A DNA stretch of 64,000 bases, from assembly GCF_014836715.1 (NCBI RefSeq), contig NZ_JACSQI010000013.1:62001-126000 (forward strand). The letters run 5' to 3'. The notes under the pieces are model-generated. The model was given only the letters and a program-made list of their open reading frames with translations. It was not told where the DNA came from and did not search any database. Below, piece by piece: positions 28,390 through 38,596 of this stretch; the first letter of the stretch is position 1, and the number at the start of each line of letters is the position of its first letter. This DNA is from Escherichia whittamii (GTDB lineage Bacteria; Pseudomonadota; Gammaproteobacteria; Enterobacterales; Enterobacteriaceae). A program made the translations under genes and the position numbers.

Positions 28390-30696
28390 CTACATCCCGT
28401 AGCGTTCGGCAATAGCGGCATGCTTCTCTTCATTCGCTCCGGCTTCTTTGGCAAGACGCCACCAGCACAACGGATGTTCCCAGTCAGCGGTTAGCGTGCT
28501 TAACGTTTTATCGATATCGGCTTTGGCAACCGAACGCGGTGCGCTGATAACAAAGTAGAACGCAGGCAGCGGCTCTGCATCTTCTCCCTGATGACTATCA
28601 GTTAACGTATAGTCATCATTACTGTTGCTCCAGTAGTACCAGTTTCGTTCACGGAGCGCCTCACGGAAAGCATTAAACTGTTCTTCACCAGGCATAACGC
28701 CTTCACAGAACCAGGACTCGCCGTACTCGGTCGGGATAATGGTTTTCAGACACCCATAAAGTGGCGTGAAATTCTTCTGCTCTTCTTCGTCTTCAGGTCG
28801 GGTATTCAACATTTCCGCATCGAAAACCACAATTTCATCAACATGTTGTGGGAAGTCGGTCCGGTAAGTCGGCTCAATGATCCTTGCTGTTACCGGCCCA
28901 ATGCGTTGAGCATAGTAATAACGGTATTCGTAATTTTCCCGGAAGCGAATGTTCAGTAGCCCCCATTTTTCGTCGATAAAACCTTCGCCTTCCGTGAGTT
29001 CGATTTCCAGTTCAGCAGCAATAGCACGAACCAAATCCCATTGTTGTAGGATGCTGGCAGTCGCCATGATATCCCACTGGAGATTACGAATATCTTCTTC
29101 ACGGCTAATCATCAGTTGCTGCAATTGTTGTAAATAATCCAGCTGTCGGTCCCAGGCCTCCTGTTTGCCCGCTGCCCAGGAGCACATGCGATAAACGCCA
29201 ACCCACTCACGCCCTTTTTCGTTTTGCAGCAACTGTTGCCCAATCGACTCCAGTTCACTCCAGTCTTCCTGTTGGTTGATCACTCGCGCGCGGAACCACA
29301 AGGCCATATGTAGCAGCCCCGCCTGTTCATACTGCTTCGCCAGGTGTTCGATCGCTTGCTGATCGTCACGGTGGAGCAATAAATCCAACAGATCGAAGCA
29401 AAGACCGTTATCTTCCTGGAGGTGGCTTTCAACGTAGCGTTGCAGAAGTTCGATCGACTCATTTATCGCATTACAGGCATTTAACGCATTGACCAGCTTG
29501 CCCAGCAATTCCGCATCATCTGGCGTGTTCAGATAAGCGCGACGGAATATCTCTACGTCTTTTTCAGGGTCAGGCTGCGTTTCTTCATCGCTATTTTCAG
29601 GTACTTCTACAACCGGACGAGCAAGCAACTCCGCCTCTTTGGCGGCGATTTTTTCACTAAGTTCGAGAAACTCGCGATCAACGCCCAGTAACGCGCGTAA
29701 TTTCGGCATGTGCCGCTGAGCCAGTTTCATCGCCATTTTGGCAACCCAGACAGATTCTCGCTCCAGCGCCAGGGTAATTTGCAGTTTCGCCAGATCAACC
29801 ACTTTGCGGTGCGCCCCGGCCTGTGAACGGTGCTCCAGCATTTTTTGAATGATTCGCGCCAGTTGCCAGTGGTTTCTTTGTGGATTGCGGGGAAGTAATT
29901 CAGTAATAATCTTCAGCCATGGTCCCCATGAATAGGGAGTCAGATCTGACCAACGCGGCAATTCCTCCCAGACTTCTTTGTCCTGCCCGCATAACGCCAT
30001 GATGTACAGTTTTTTGAGTTGATAATTGATGCGGTCGCGTCCCCAATAATCATTTTCTTTTGCCAGTTCATCAATCACTTCTCGCGCTTCATCGTAACGA
30101 TGAAGGGCAACCAAAATATCGGCACGGGTTGCCAGCAGTGCTTCTAAATATTCACTCCCCGATGCTTTTACCGCGTCGATTTGCCTGTCGATATAAGCCA
30201 ACGCCTCTTCTGTTCTGTTGGAATCCATCAGCGCACTGGCATATTCGCAGGATAAACACATAAAGCAGCTCCAGGTCGGATCAATGCGCGCGATGGTTTC
30301 TTCACATACCGCCATACGTTCATTGGCCCAGCCAGGGGCATCTATATTCTCGTAGCAAGCGGATAAATCCTGCGTGACGCAGATAGATTGCGGGCAATCT
30401 TTTGCCTCTTCCCGGTGCGCTTTTTCAAACAGCGCCACTACGTCTGGCAGTACTTTTTCGCCTTCTTCGTAGTTAGTCAGACGATGGCGCATCTCCCAGT
30501 GCCCGATAAATATTTCCAGCCACGGATTTTTGGCCACTTGATTCAATGCTTTCATTTCCGGTAATAACGAATCGCACTTTTCCATTTGCAGATGTAAAAC
30601 ACCTTCAGAAAAATCATCAATTATCTGCGGAATATACTCCTGCCCGGCATCACGCAACTCCTGGCTATATTTGTTGTACCACTCCCATGTATCCAT
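28390..30696 (-). CDS. TPR-repeat protein paired with the HSP90-like ATPase
   Basis: A 768-residue acidic cytoplasmic protein without signal peptide or membrane segment, which I cannot name. Two helical-repeat areas resemble tetratricopeptide repeats: about 165-255 (EEALAYIDRQIDAVKASGSEYLEALLATRADILVALHRYDEAREVIDEL) and about 395-560 (DDAELLGKLVNALNACNAINESIELLQRYVESHLQEDNG, QQAIEHLAKQYEQAGLLHMALWFRARVINQQEDW). The C-terminal about 170 residues (YRYYYAQRIGPVTARIIEPTYRTDFPQHVDEIVVFDAEML to the end) look like a separate beta-containing domain. It starts 1 nt after the HSP90-like gene stops, so the two are surely co-expressed. A co-chaperone or client-adaptor role is inferred from TPR proteins that bind HSP90 in eukaryotes. 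Confidence 0.88.
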   Translation of the reverse strand: MDTWEWYNKYSQELRDAGQEYIPQIIDDFSEGVLHLQMEKCDSLLPEMKALNQVAKNPWLEIFIGHWEMRHRLTNYEEGEKVLPDVVALFEKAHREEAKDCPQSICVTQDLSACYENIDAPGWANERMAVCEETIARIDPTWSCFMCLSCEYASALMDSNRTEEALAYIDRQIDAVKASGSEYLEALLATRADILVALHRYDEAREVIDELAKENDYWGRDRINYQLKKLYIMALCGQDKEVWEELPRWSDLTPYSWGPWLKIITELLPRNPQRNHWQLARIIQKMLEHRSQAGAHRKVVDLAKLQITLALERESVWVAKMAMKLAQRHMPKLRALLGVDREFLELSEKIAAKEAELLARPVVEVPENSDEETQPDPEKDVEIFRRAYLNTPDDAELLGKLVNALNACNAINESIELLQRYVESHLQEDNGLCFDLLDLLLHRDDQQAIEHLAKQYEQAGLLHMALWFRARVINQQEDWSELESIGQQLLQNEKGREWVGVYRMCSWAAGKQEAWDRQLDYLQQLQQLMISREEDIRNLQWDIMATASILQQWDLVRAIAAELEIELTEGEGFIDEKWGLLNIRFRENYEYRYYYAQRIGPVTARIIEPTYRTDFPQHVDEIVVFDAEMLNTRPEDEEEQKNFTPLYGCLKTIIPTEYGESWFCEGVMPGEEQFNAFREALRERNWYYWSNSNDDYTLTDSHQGEDAEPLPAFYFVISAPRSVAKADIDKTLSTLTADWEHPLCWWRLAKEAGANEEKHAAIAERYGM

Positions 30697-30697
30697 T

Positions 30698-32533
30698 TTA
30701 TTTTCCTTGATTAATTAAGACAGGAATAACCTGAGTAAAATCTTCCAGTGCCTGGTGTAAATCCCATTGCTGTTCTTTATTACCGCTGGAGCACAAAATC
30801 ACTTTCAGCGATTTTAATAACCGTAATGCCGCCGCTGGCTGTTGCTGATGTTGTAATGCCGTCACCAGTTGCATAATGCAGGGGTTATTGAGATTGATAT
30901 ACAGACTTGACGTTTTGGTCTTTTGGATTTGCGAGGTGAATTGCCGCGCCAGCATTAACGCTGCGGTGCTAATACGTTTATCCGCGTCATCCTGTTCGAG
31001 AATTTGTTTTAATTCTGCTTCGCGATCTGGTGTTACCACTAATGGTAAAACGGCGGGTTCGAAGCGGGAGATGATTAATTGCTCACCGTCGCAAAGATGC
31101 TCTTCCAGATAAGCAATCTGCTCTTCGGGTAATTCCGCAAGGCTGAACAACTGTTCATTACCCGTTTGTGTACCGACTTCAATAATCCGGCAGTGATATA
31201 ACAGCGCCCAGCGGCGTAAAAATGGCACCACGGCATAGCGATCGCCACGCGCAACGGGTCGTTGCAGAATGTGGAACAACATCTCTTCAAAACCGCCATC
31301 GCGGCTTAACAGAATATGAATGCTGTTATTAATGCGTAAATCTTTTGCCAGCAGCGCACCTTTTGAGGTAGGCACCTGCAAACGGTCTTTGAGCAAATCA
31401 AACAGACGGTCATCACACAACGCTGCGCCAAGCAACGCTTCGTTATGGCGCATTAATACACGCCGCCAGATTTCTGGCTGATTTTGTGCGAGATCGGACA
31501 AACCAGAAATCAGCGCCTCTTTTAACGCCTCCTGCACCGCAACCCAGGTTTCGTCGCGCTGGAGATCTTCCCGGCTCGCCGTCGGCGTCAGTTTCGATGA
31601 CTCAATCACGCCGCCAATAAATCCGGCCCAGGGCGGTAACAGCTCACGCGCTTCGTCATCCAGTAACATGCCGCGCAAAAACAGCGACAGGTTGCGGTTA
31701 TCGCTGGTGCCGTAGGTTGCGCCATCCTGAATCCATAAAATCCCCACTGCATCGCTCATCCCTGCTGGCACCACCGGAATAGTACAAATCGGTTCGAAGG
31801 AGGATTCAAACTGGGCGGCAAAGGCGAGATTTTTACGCTGCACCAGCGCGCGGTGCATGGTCACGCCTTCGGGGGCAACTTCACGCCATGGTGGTTGAAG
31901 TTTATTTACCGACTCGCTGGCATCGCCGACAAAGACCGGTTCGTGCAGCAATATGCAGTAGCGGGAAAGAACGCGGTTCAGCAAATTGTTACTCGCCAGA
32001 TGGCTGTACTCTTCTTTAAGCGTCAGGATCACCTGCGTACCCGTTTCCGAGGACTGATGTGGCGTAACGGTATATTTTTGCCCGTCAGTAGAGTGGTATT
32101 TCCAGCTCTGACCCGGTGTTTGCCAGGATGTGGTCAACACCGTGACCTCTTTTGCCAGCACAAACGCTGACAAAAACCCGAGGCCGAACATACCAATAAG
32201 CCCTGTGTCATCATCTTGCTGGCGCAACATTCGGGTATAACCCACGCCCACTGTAGCCAGGAAGCCGTGAATTTCGCTTTCTGTCAGACCCGCACCGGTA
32301 TCGGTAATGGTGATGGTGGACTTCGCCACATCTGCCACCACACGAATCGTGTTATCTGTCGGCGCATCGGGCTGCTCAATCCTGCGACGCACGATCGCAT
32401 CATGGCCGTTCTGCACCAGCTCGCGCACGGCAACCACGGGAGTGGAGTAAAGATGCTTACTGAGCACCTCAATTAAGCCGTTTAAATTAACTTCTGTAGA
32501 ATATGAACTGCCAGGTAACTGTAATGTACTCAT
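30698..32533 (-). CDS. HSP90-family (HtpG-like) GHKL ATPase, accessory copy
   Basis: A 611-residue HSP90 homologue, slightly shorter than E. coli HtpG (624). The GHKL ATP site is complete: Glu38, Asn42 and Asp45 in RELVQNGHDAI; Asp78-x-Gly80-x-Gly82 in ITDTGAGLT; GLIGMFGLGFLSAF at 111-124; Gly165-Thr166. A middle domain (WIQDGATYGTSDNRNLSLFLRGMLLDDEARELLPPWAGFIGGVIESSKLTPTASREDLQRD) matches the HSP90 catalytic-arginine region. The C-terminal part is diverged. It is not the housekeeping htpG, whose neighbours are recR and adk. It is absent between fdhD and yiiG in K-12. The start at 32533 gives MSTLQLPGSS, with a weak ribosome site. Confidence 0.92.
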   Translation of the reverse strand: MSTLQLPGSSYSTEVNLNGLIEVLSKHLYSTPVVAVRELVQNGHDAIVRRRIEQPDAPTDNTIRVVADVAKSTITITDTGAGLTESEIHGFLATVGVGYTRMLRQQDDDTGLIGMFGLGFLSAFVLAKEVTVLTTSWQTPGQSWKYHSTDGQKYTVTPHQSSETGTQVILTLKEEYSHLASNNLLNRVLSRYCILLHEPVFVGDASESVNKLQPPWREVAPEGVTMHRALVQRKNLAFAAQFESSFEPICTIPVVPAGMSDAVGILWIQDGATYGTSDNRNLSLFLRGMLLDDEARELLPPWAGFIGGVIESSKLTPTASREDLQRDETWVAVQEALKEALISGLSDLAQNQPEIWRRVLMRHNEALLGAALCDDRLFDLLKDRLQVPTSKGALLAKDLRINNSIHILLSRDGGFEEMLFHILQRPVARGDRYAVVPFLRRWALLYHCRIIEVGTQTGNEQLFSLAELPEEQIAYLEEHLCDGEQLIISRFEPAVLPLVVTPDREAELKQILEQDDADKRISTAALMLARQFTSQIQKTKTSSLYINLNNPCIMQLVTALQHQQQPAAALRLLKSLKVILCSSGNKEQQWDLHQALEDFTQVIPVLINQGK

Positions 32534-32804
32534 TTTTCAATACTCATAATCCATCACCTACTTATTGAAAATACATTGCTGTTTTTTACAACCGGTGCAA
32601 GGTTTGTTATTTTCATTCACGCATCGGAAACATTTATTTATTGACGCGATGATTAAAACAAAATGTCTTATATAAATAATGATTAATCCTTAAAGGATTA
32701 ATGCGACTGGAGTATATCGATATAAACCGGAGTTAACGAGATAATTTCTTGTAGTGCAATTATTATTTAACTGCTGAATAATATATTGAGGATTATTTAA
32801 TAGA
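32534..32804 (-). promoter_or_regulatory. Probable promoter/operator of the HSP90-TPR operon
   Basis: Very AT-rich 271-bp stretch with no gene, downstream of the fdhD terminator. It contains a perfect 19-bp palindrome TTAATCCTTAAAGGATTAA (32683-32701) and a 12-bp palindrome TATATCGATATA (32713-32724). A TATATA-type -10 lies at about 32670-32675 on the minus strand, so the 19-bp palindrome would overlap the -35 region. No clear sigma-32 promoter was seen. Confidence 0.45.
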
Positions 32805-32845
32805 AAAATAAAACCGCAATCCAGACTGCGAATTGCGGTTTTTCT
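32805..32845 (-). terminator. Rho-independent terminator after fdhD
   Basis: On the minus strand AAACCGCAAT (from 32841-32832) pairs with ATTGCGGTTT (32820-32811), followed by TATTTTTCTATT. It separates fdhD from the HSP90-TPR unit, implying an independent promoter for the latter. Confidence 0.75.
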
Positions 32846-33682
32846 TTAATTATGAATCAACCGCTGCGGATGAGTATAAACCGTGGCCCGACCCGGCTTA
32901 CAAAAGCCCACCAGCGTCAAATTACAACGCTCGGCGACTTCTACAGCAAGCGTGGTCGCGGCAGACACCGCAAACAAAATCTCTACGCCGCACATCGCCG
33001 ACTTTTGCACCATTTCATAACTGGCACGGCTGGAAACCAGCACCGCACCTTGCTGCCAGCTTTCGCCCTCTTGCGCCCGGCGACCCAGCAGTTTATCCAG
33101 CGCCACATGGCGACCCACGTCTTCATGTCCACCCGCCAGTTCGCCAGATGGCAACATCCAGGCGGCGGCGTGGGTACAACCGGTCAGTTGCCCCACTGGC
33201 TGGAAATCGTTGAGATGGCGCAAAGCGTCATCCAGTTTGTTGAGATCAAACGTCTGGGTGAACGGCAGCGGCTGCACCGGTTTACCGATGTCATTAAGTT
33301 GCTCCACGCCGCACACGCCACAGCCCGTGCGCCCCGCCAGCGCACGGCGGCGCTCTTTAAGCCCCATAAAACGGCGACTGGACAGCTCAATTTGCACCTC
33401 CAGACCGTTACAGGAAGGAACAACATCCATGCCGAAAATATCGCGTGGGCTTTCGATAATTCCTTCGGAAAGCGAAAAACCGAGCGCAAAAAGTTCAAGG
33501 TCTTTGGGCGATGCCATCATCACCACATGCGAAATACCGTTGTACACCAGCGCAACGGGAACTTCTTCCGCCACCTCGTCCAACCGAGGGTGTTGTAAAT
33601 CGTCACGACGCCATAACTCAATTTGGCTAACGCCTGTGACATTTGTCACATTTTTGATTTCTTTTTGCTGTGTTTTTTTCAC
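32846..33682 (-). CDS. fdhD: Formate dehydrogenase sulfurtransferase FdhD
   Basis: Cytoplasmic sulfurtransferase that passes sulfur from IscS to the molybdenum cofactor, needed for active formate dehydrogenases. The 278-residue product has the sulfur-carrying cysteine loop [13 protein letters not shown] (CxxC at about 121-124), [36 protein letters not shown] and [14 protein letters not shown]. It ends RLIHN, one residue longer than K-12 as I recall. It is divergent from fdoG, whose product needs it. Confidence 0.97.
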   Translation of the reverse strand: MKKTQQKEIKNVTNVTGVSQIELWRRDDLQHPRLDEVAEEVPVALVYNGISHVVMMASPKDLELFALGFSLSEGIIESPRDIFGMDVVPSCNGLEVQIELSSRRFMGLKERRRALAGRTGCGVCGVEQLNDIGKPVQPLPFTQTFDLNKLDDALRHLNDFQPVGQLTGCTHAAAWMLPSGELAGGHEDVGRHVALDKLLGRRAQEGESWQQGAVLVSSRASYEMVQKSAMCGVEILFAVSAATTLAVEVAERCNLTLVGFCKPGRATVYTHPQRLIHN

Positions 33683-33875
33683 TTTCTTTTAACCAGATAA
33701 GAACACGCACACCAACATTATGGTATTCTGTTACAAACCCTTCCTGGATGGAGGGAAATTGAGCCAATTCTGGACCTTTGCGGCCCCTTCCGCAAAGAAA
33801 AATAACTCCCACTCCCTGCACACTCAGCAAGCGAATGTAAATGGGACGTGACAATGTCGAAACAAGGAGCAATCC
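33683..33875. promoter_or_regulatory. fdhD / fdoG divergent promoter region
   Basis: A 193-bp non-coding gap. A hairpin TTTGCGG (33777-33783) with CCGCAAA (33790-33796) lies in the probable fdoG leader. AAGGAG at about 33863 precedes the fdoG ATG. Confidence 0.5.
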
Positions 33876-36800
33876 ATGCAGGTCAGCAGAAGGCAGTTCT
33901 TTAAGATCTGCGCTGGCGGTATGGCAGGCACCACGGCAGCGGCACTGGGCTTTGCGCCCGGCGTAGCGCTAGCGGAAACACGGCAATATAAACTGCTGCG
34001 CACCCGCGAAACCCGTAATACCTGCACCTATTGTTCCGTAGGCTGTGGGCTGTTGATGTACAGCCTCGGTGACGGAGCAAAAAACGCCAAAGCATCTATC
34101 TTCCATATCGAAGGTGACCCGGATCACCCGGTAAACCGCGGTGCGCTTTGTCCGAAAGGCGCTGGCCTGGTGGATTTCATCCACTCCGAAAGCCGTCTGA
34201 AGTTCCCGGAATACCGTGCGCCTGGTTCTGATAAATGGCAGCAAATCAGTTGGGAAGAGGCGTTTGATCGCATCGCCAAACTGATGAAAGAAGACCGCGA
34301 TGCTAACTACATTGCGCAAAACGCCGAAGGCGTGACTGTTAACCGCTGGCTCTCCACCGGGATGCTATGTGCTTCCGCGTCGAGTAACGAAACCGGCTAT
34401 TTAACGCAAAAATTCTCCCGCGCGCTGGGTATGCTCGCGGTCGACAACCAGGCGCGTGTCTGACACGGACCAACGGTAGCAAGTCTTGCTCCAACATTTG
34501 GTCGCGGTGCGATGACCAACCACTGGGTCGACATCAAGAACGCCAACCTCGTCGTGGTGATGGGCGGTAACGCCGCTGAAGCTCACCCGGTCGGGTTCCG
34601 CTGGGCGATGGAAGCCAAAATTCACAACGGCGCAAAGCTGATCGTTGTCGATCCTCGCTTTACGCGTACGGCGGCGGTGGCTGACTACTATGCCCCCATT
34701 CGTTCCGGTACTGACATTGCTTTCCTGTCAGGCGTATTGCTGTACCTGCTGAACAATGAAAAATTCAACCGCGAATACACCGAAGCCTATACCAACGCCA
34801 GCCTGATCGTGCGTGAGGATTACGGCTTTGAAGATGGCCTGTTCACTGGCTACGACGCGGAAAAACGCAAGTACGATAAATCCAGCTGGACTTACGAGCT
34901 GGACGAAAACGGCTTCGCCAAACGCGATACCACGCTGCAACATCCGCGCTGTGTATGGAATTTGCTGAAACAGCACGTTTCCCGCTACACGCCAGATGTG
35001 GTTGAAAACATTTGTGGTACGCCAAAAGACGCGTTCCTGAAAGTCTGCGAATACATCGCAGAAACCAGTGCTCACGATAAAACTGCCTCGTTCCTGTATG
35101 CCCTCGGCTGGACGCAACACTCCGTTGGCGCGCAGAACATTCGTACGATGGCGATGATCCAGTTGCTCCTCGGCAATATGGGCATGGCTGGCGGCGGCGT
35201 TAACGCCCTGCGCGGTCACTCCAACATTCAGGGGCTGACGGACCTGGGGCTGCTGTCACAGAGCCTGCCAGGTTACATGACGCTGCCAAGCGAGAAGCAG
35301 ACCGATCTGCAAACCTACCTCGCCGCCAGCACGCCGAAACCGCTGCTGGAAGGCCAGGTCAACTACTGGAGCAACTACCCGAAATTCTTCGTCTCGATGA
35401 TGAAGGCATTCTTTGGTGATAAAGCGACGGCGGAAAATAGCTGGGGCTTTGACTGGTTGCCGAAGTGGGATAAAGGTTACGACGTACTGCAATACTTCGA
35501 GATGATGAAAGAGGGCAAGGTCAATGGCTATATCTGCCAGGGCTTTAACCCGGTTGCCTCATTCCCGAACAAAAACAAAGTGATCGGTTGTCTGTCGAAA
35601 CTGAAATTCCTCGTGACCATCGACCCGCTGAACACTGAAACCTCCAACTTCTGGCAGAACCACGGTGAGTTGAACGAAGTTGACTCGTCGAAGATCCAGA
35701 CCGAAGTGTTCCGTCTGCCATCGACCTGTTTCGCGGAAGAGAACGGTTCTATCGTTAACTCCGGTCGCTGGTTGCAGTGGCACTGGAAAGGTGCGGACGC
35801 CCCGGGGATTGCGCTGACCGACGGCGAGATCCTCTCCGGTATCTTCCTGCGCTTGCGCAAGATGTATGCCGAACAGGGTGGTGCTAACCCGGACCAAGTG
35901 CTGAACATGACCTGGAACTACGCCATTCCGCACGAGCCATCTTCTGAAGAAGTAGCGATGGAGAGCAACGGTAAGGCGCTGGCCGATATTACCGATCCGG
36001 CAACCGGTGCGGTTATCGTTAAGAAAGGCCAACAACTTAGCTCGTTCGCCCAGCTGCGCGATGACGGTACAACCTCCTGTGGCTGCTGGATTTTCGCCGG
36101 TAGCTGGACGCCGGAAGGCAACCAGATGGCGCGTCGTGATAACGCCGATCCGTCTGGCCTCGGTAACACGCTGGGCTGGGCATGGGCATGGCCGCTTAAC
36201 CGCCGCATTCTGTATAACCGCGCCTCCGCAGACCCGCAGGGTAACCCGTGGGATCCGAAGCGTCAGTTGTTGAAATGGGATGGCACCAAGTGGACTGGCT
36301 GGGATATTCCGGACTACAGCGCAGCGCCTCCGGGCAGTGGCGTCGGGCCGTTTATCATGCAGCAGGAAGGCATGGGGCGTCTGTTTGCCCTCGATAAGAT
36401 GGCGGAAGGTCCGTTCCCGGAACACTACGAGCCGTTTGAAACGCCGCTGGGAACTAACCCGCTGCATCCAAACGTTATCTCGAATCCGGCTGCACGTATC
36501 TTTAAAGACGACGCCGAAGCATTGGGTAAAGCCGATAAATTCCCGTATGTCGGAACCACCTATCGTCTGACCGAGCACTTCCACTACTGGACCAAACACG
36601 CGCTATTGAACGCGATTTTGCAGCCAGAGCAGTTTGTGGAAATCGGTGAGTCGCTGGCGAATAAACTGGGCATTGCCCAGGGCGATACCGTGAAAGTCTC
36701 CTCCAACCGTGGCTATATCAAAGCCAAAGCGGTGGTGACCAAACGTATTCGCACGCTGAAAGCGAACGGCAAAGATATCGATACCATCGGTATTCCGATT

Positions 36801-36935
36801 CACTGGGGCTATGAAGGCGTTGCGAAAAAAGGCTTTATTGCCAATACGTTAACGCCATTCGTTGGTGATGCGAACACGCAGACGCCAGAGTTTAAATCCT
36901 TCCTCGTGAATGTGGAAAAGGTGGATACCCAATAG
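33876..36935 (+). CDS. fdoG: Formate dehydrogenase-O large subunit FdoG (selenoprotein, Sec196)
   Basis: Catalytic molybdopterin subunit of periplasm-facing formate dehydrogenase-O; it oxidises formate to CO2. The reading frame is interrupted only by TGA at 34461-34463, codon 196, exactly where K-12 has selenocysteine, and continues in frame to 36935 (1019 residues). The N-terminus MQVSRRQFFKICAGG is a twin-arginine signal. A 4Fe-4S site is seen at CTYCSVGCGLL with GALCPKGAG further on. A SECIS stem-loop follows the TGA. The C-terminus ends VEKVDTQ, about three residues beyond the K-12 end as I recall it. It is first in fdoGHI-fdhE. Confidence 0.98.
34461..34503 (+). promoter_or_regulatory. 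UGA(Sec) codon and bacterial SECIS element
   Basis: Directly after the TGA, a lower stem GACCAA (34468-34473) with TTGGTC (34498-34503) leads to an upper stem. The upper stem is GG (34475-34476), bulged T34477 and AGCAA (34478-34482), pairing with TTGCT (34486-34490) and CC (34491-34492) around loop GTC. The bulged U and apical G-U are the SelB recognition features known for fdhF. Confidence 0.9.
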
Positions 36936-37061
36936 ATTTCAGATTGCAGGGAGCTGGCGACGCCATGAAGACCGGGAGCATAGAAACACTATGTGACCGG
37001 GATGAATAAGGAAGCCAGCGAACCTGCAAGCTGAAAGATGAAGGGTAAACGGAGACGAAAT
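36936..37061 (+). other. Structured fdoG-fdoH intercistronic region
   Basis: A 126-bp spacer, long for this operon. Outer arms TTGCAGG (36944-36950)/CCTGCAA (37023-37029) and GCTGGC (36953-36958)/GCCAGC (37014-37019) pair perfectly. An inner hairpin CATAG (36979-36983)/CTATG (36989-36993) sits inside. It looks like a folded RNA spacer or a repeat-derived insertion controlling the subunit ratio. Confidence 0.6.
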
Positions 37062-37964
37062 ATGGCTTACCAATCTCAAGATATCATTCGTCGTTCCGCG
37101 ACTAACGGTCTGACCCCCGCGCCTCAGGCGCGGGACTTCCAGGAAGAAGTGGCGAAACTTATCGACGTCACCACCTGTATCGGCTGTAAAGCCTGTCAGG
37201 TGGCGTGTTCAGAGTGGAACGACATTCGCGATACCGTTGGCAATAACATTGGGGTGTACGACAACCCCAATGATTTAAGCGCCAAATCGTGGACGGTGAT
37301 GCGCTTCTCGGAAGTGGAGCAGAACGACAAACTGGAATGGCTGATCCGCAAAGACGGCTGTATGCACTGTTCCGATCCAGGCTGCCTGAAAGCGTGTCCG
37401 GCGGAAGGGGCAATCATTCAGTATGCCAACGGCATCGTCGACTTCCAGTCCGAGCAGTGCATTGGCTGCGGTTACTGCATTGCGGGCTGTCCGTTCGATA
37501 TCCCGCGCCTCAACCCGGAAGACAACCGCGTCTACAAATGTACGCTGTGCGTTGACCGCGTGGTGGTTGGGCAAGAACCGGCCTGCGTGAAGACCTGCCC
37601 GACGGGGGCGATTCACTTCGGTACGAAAGAGTCAATGAAAACGCTGGCGAGCGAGCGCGTGGCTGAATTGAAAACCCGTGGTTACGACAATGCGGGCCTG
37701 TACGATCCGGCAGGCGTTGGTGGTACACACGTGATGTACGTGCTGCACCATGCTGACAAGCCGAATCTGTATCATGGCTTGCCGGAGAACCCGGAAATCA
37801 GCGAAACCGTGAAGTTCTGGAAAGGCATCTGGAAACCGCTCGCGGCTGTTGGTTTTGCAGCTACCTTTGCGGCCAGTATCTTCCACTACGTGGGTGTCGG
37901 TCCGAACCGTGCGGATGAGGAAGAGAACAATCTGCACGAAGAGAAAGACGAGGAGCGCAAATGA
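37062..37964 (+). CDS. fdoH: Formate dehydrogenase-O iron-sulfur subunit FdoH
   Basis: Electron-transfer subunit carrying four 4Fe-4S clusters from FdoG to the cytochrome. The 300 residues show [47 protein letters not shown] and [29 protein letters not shown] single C-terminal membrane anchor ([25 protein letters not shown], about 255-280) follows. The frame extends 8 codons upstream, but ATG at 37062 after GGAG gives the known length. It overlaps fdoI by 4 nt. Confidence 0.98.
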
Positions 37965-38596
37965 AACGACGTGACACCATCGTGCGCTACACCGCGCCGG
38001 AACGTATCAACCACTGGGTAACCGCCTTCTGCTTCATCCTGGCGGCGGTGAGCGGGCTGGGCTTTTTGTTCCCGTCCTTCAACTGGTTGATGCAAATCAT
38101 GGGCACACCGCAACTGGCGCGAATTCTGCACCCGTTTGTCGGCGTGGTTATGTTTGCCTCGTTCATCATCATGTTTTTCCGTTACTGGCATCACAACCTA
38201 ATCAATCGGGATGATATCTTTTGGGCGAAGAATATTCGTAAGATCGTCGTCAACGAGGAAGTAGGTGACACCGGGCGTTATAACTTCGGTCAGAAATGCG
38301 TTTTCTGGGCGGCGATTATTTTCCTGGTCCTGCTGCTGGTGAGCGGTGTGATTATCTGGCGTCCTTATTTTGCGCCTGCTTTCTCAATCCCGGTGATCCG
38401 ATTCGCGTTAATGCTGCATTCATTTGCCGCAGTGGCGTTAATTGTGGTTATCATGGTGCATATCTACGCCGCCCTTTGGGTGAAAGGCACGATTACCGCC
38501 ATGGTGGAAGGATGGGTTACCAGCGCATGGGCGAAGAAACATCACCCTCGCTGGTACCGTGAGGTCCGCAAGACAACGGAAAAGAAAGCTGAATGA
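37961..38596 (+). CDS. fdoI: Formate dehydrogenase-O cytochrome b556 subunit FdoI
   Basis: Membrane cytochrome that passes electrons from FdoH to menaquinone/ubiquinone. The 211-residue protein has four membrane segments ([77 protein letters not shown]). Heme-ligand histidines occur at INHW, ILHPFVG, LMLHSF and MVHIYAALW. Start and stop overlap the neighbours by 4 nt on each side. Confidence 0.98.

Noticed and set aside
30698-32533. HSP90-like gene as the housekeeping htpG
   Set aside because: Its neighbours are fdhD and yiiG, not recR/adk, and the C-terminal half is too diverged, so it is treated as an accessory homologue.
34461-34463. fdoG as a broken gene (internal stop)
   Set aside because: The TGA is at the known selenocysteine codon and is followed by a SECIS fold, so the gene is intact.
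35559-36599. 346-codon frame opposite fdoG
   Set aside because: Antisense shadow of a conserved, highly expressed gene; no ribosome site or domain.
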